Assembly: GCA_018676675.1 (NCBI GenBank) | Contig: JABHEG010000103.1 | Coordinates: 1-40,999, forward strand | Reading direction: 5' to 3' | DNA from: Lentisphaerota bacterium | GTDB lineage: Bacteria > Verrucomicrobiota > Lentisphaeria > Oligosphaerales > JABHEG01 | Length of the DNA stretch: 40,999 nucleotides | In this document: positions 40,932 to 40,999 of the stretch, one piece after another | How positions within the stretch are numbered: the stretch's first letter is position 1 | Layout: every line of letters starts with the position of its first letter | Notes under the pieces: model-generated | Databases searched by the model: none | What the model was told of the DNA's origin: nothing | What the model saw: the letters and a program-made list of their open reading frames with translations, nothing else | Translations under genes and position numbers: made by a program

Positions 40932-40999
40932 TCAATTGGGTCCGAGACGTCTGAAGAAGGAGTTTATTTCGGCGTCGCGCAGAAGCAGCTTGAAGCGAA
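40932..40999 (-). CDS. Possible 3' end of a gene cut by the window edge
   Basis: On the minus strand an open frame enters from the right edge and ends at TGA 40932-40934. The visible residues (FKLLLRDAEINSFFRRLGPN) look protein-like and the end lies a short way before the gene at 40861. Too little is visible to name it. Confidence 0.3.
   Translation of the reverse strand, partial: RFKLLLRDAEINSFFRRLGPN

Noticed and set aside
1..40999. CRISPR array, insertion sequence or prophage
   Set aside because: No regularly spaced direct repeats, transposase, integrase or phage structural genes were seen.

Overview
The window reads as chromosomal DNA of a high-GC, Gram-negative bacterium of the PVC superphylum, most likely a Verrucomicrobiota, Kiritimatiellota or Lentisphaerota lineage. 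Evidence for this: a 51-residue protein at 400-555 matching the small basic protein family known from Chlamydiae, Verrucomicrobia and Planctomycetes; sulfatases and giant glycoside hydrolases of the kinds these phyla accumulate; a Pal-type OmpA lipoprotein, which implies an outer membrane; and an odd zinc-ribbon protein. Genes are dense, with strong Shine-Dalgarno sites and several TTGAnn/TATnnT promoters with 16-nt spacers. No tRNA, rRNA, CRISPR array, transposase or integrase was seen.

Layout. (1) 400-2021: small basic protein, then a degenerate cyclase-homology/FHA fusion. (2) 2242-8142: a probable four-gene catabolic operon: GH106-like glycosidase, TatD-type metal hydrolase, NADPH-dependent FMN reductase-like flavoprotein and sulfamidase-like sulfatase, all without export signals. 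A convergent 2-hydroxyacid dehydrogenase follows. (3) 9362-15577: a tightly overlapping ABC-2 system, with two double-length permeases, an ATPase and a GldG-like exported or membrane protein. (4) 15737-22640: Gfo/Idh/MocA oxidoreductase, M42 peptidase, RecO, UDP-glucuronate decarboxylase, GNAT acetyltransferase, TIM-barrel isomerase and uronate isomerase UxaC. (5) 22641-22933: a gene-free stretch packed with four hairpins. (6) 22934-27475: leftward sigma-70 factor plus rpsU, divergent from mfd. (7) 27538-36581: a second sulfatase; a leftward operon of GH4 alpha-galactosidase, an unknown 139-residue protein and a divergent CaCA-type membrane protein; then a small membrane protein and a 1310-residue secreted glycosidase. 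(8) 36633-40999: pal-mutT, an eight-zinc-ribbon/SGNH fusion, a DUF3820 protein and small unknowns.

Biological reading (inference): the cell takes up sulfated, uronate- and galactose- or rhamnose-containing oligosaccharides and finishes desulfation and hydrolysis inside the cell, since most of the enzymes lack signal peptides. These accessory genes sit between informational genes (recO, mfd, sigma factor, rpsU). The least explained items are the eight-zinc-ribbon protein with an SGNH-like domain lacking the nucleophilic serine, the FHA protein with a metal-site-depleted cyclase domain, the duplicated ABC-2 permeases, and the hairpin cluster between uxaC and rpsU.
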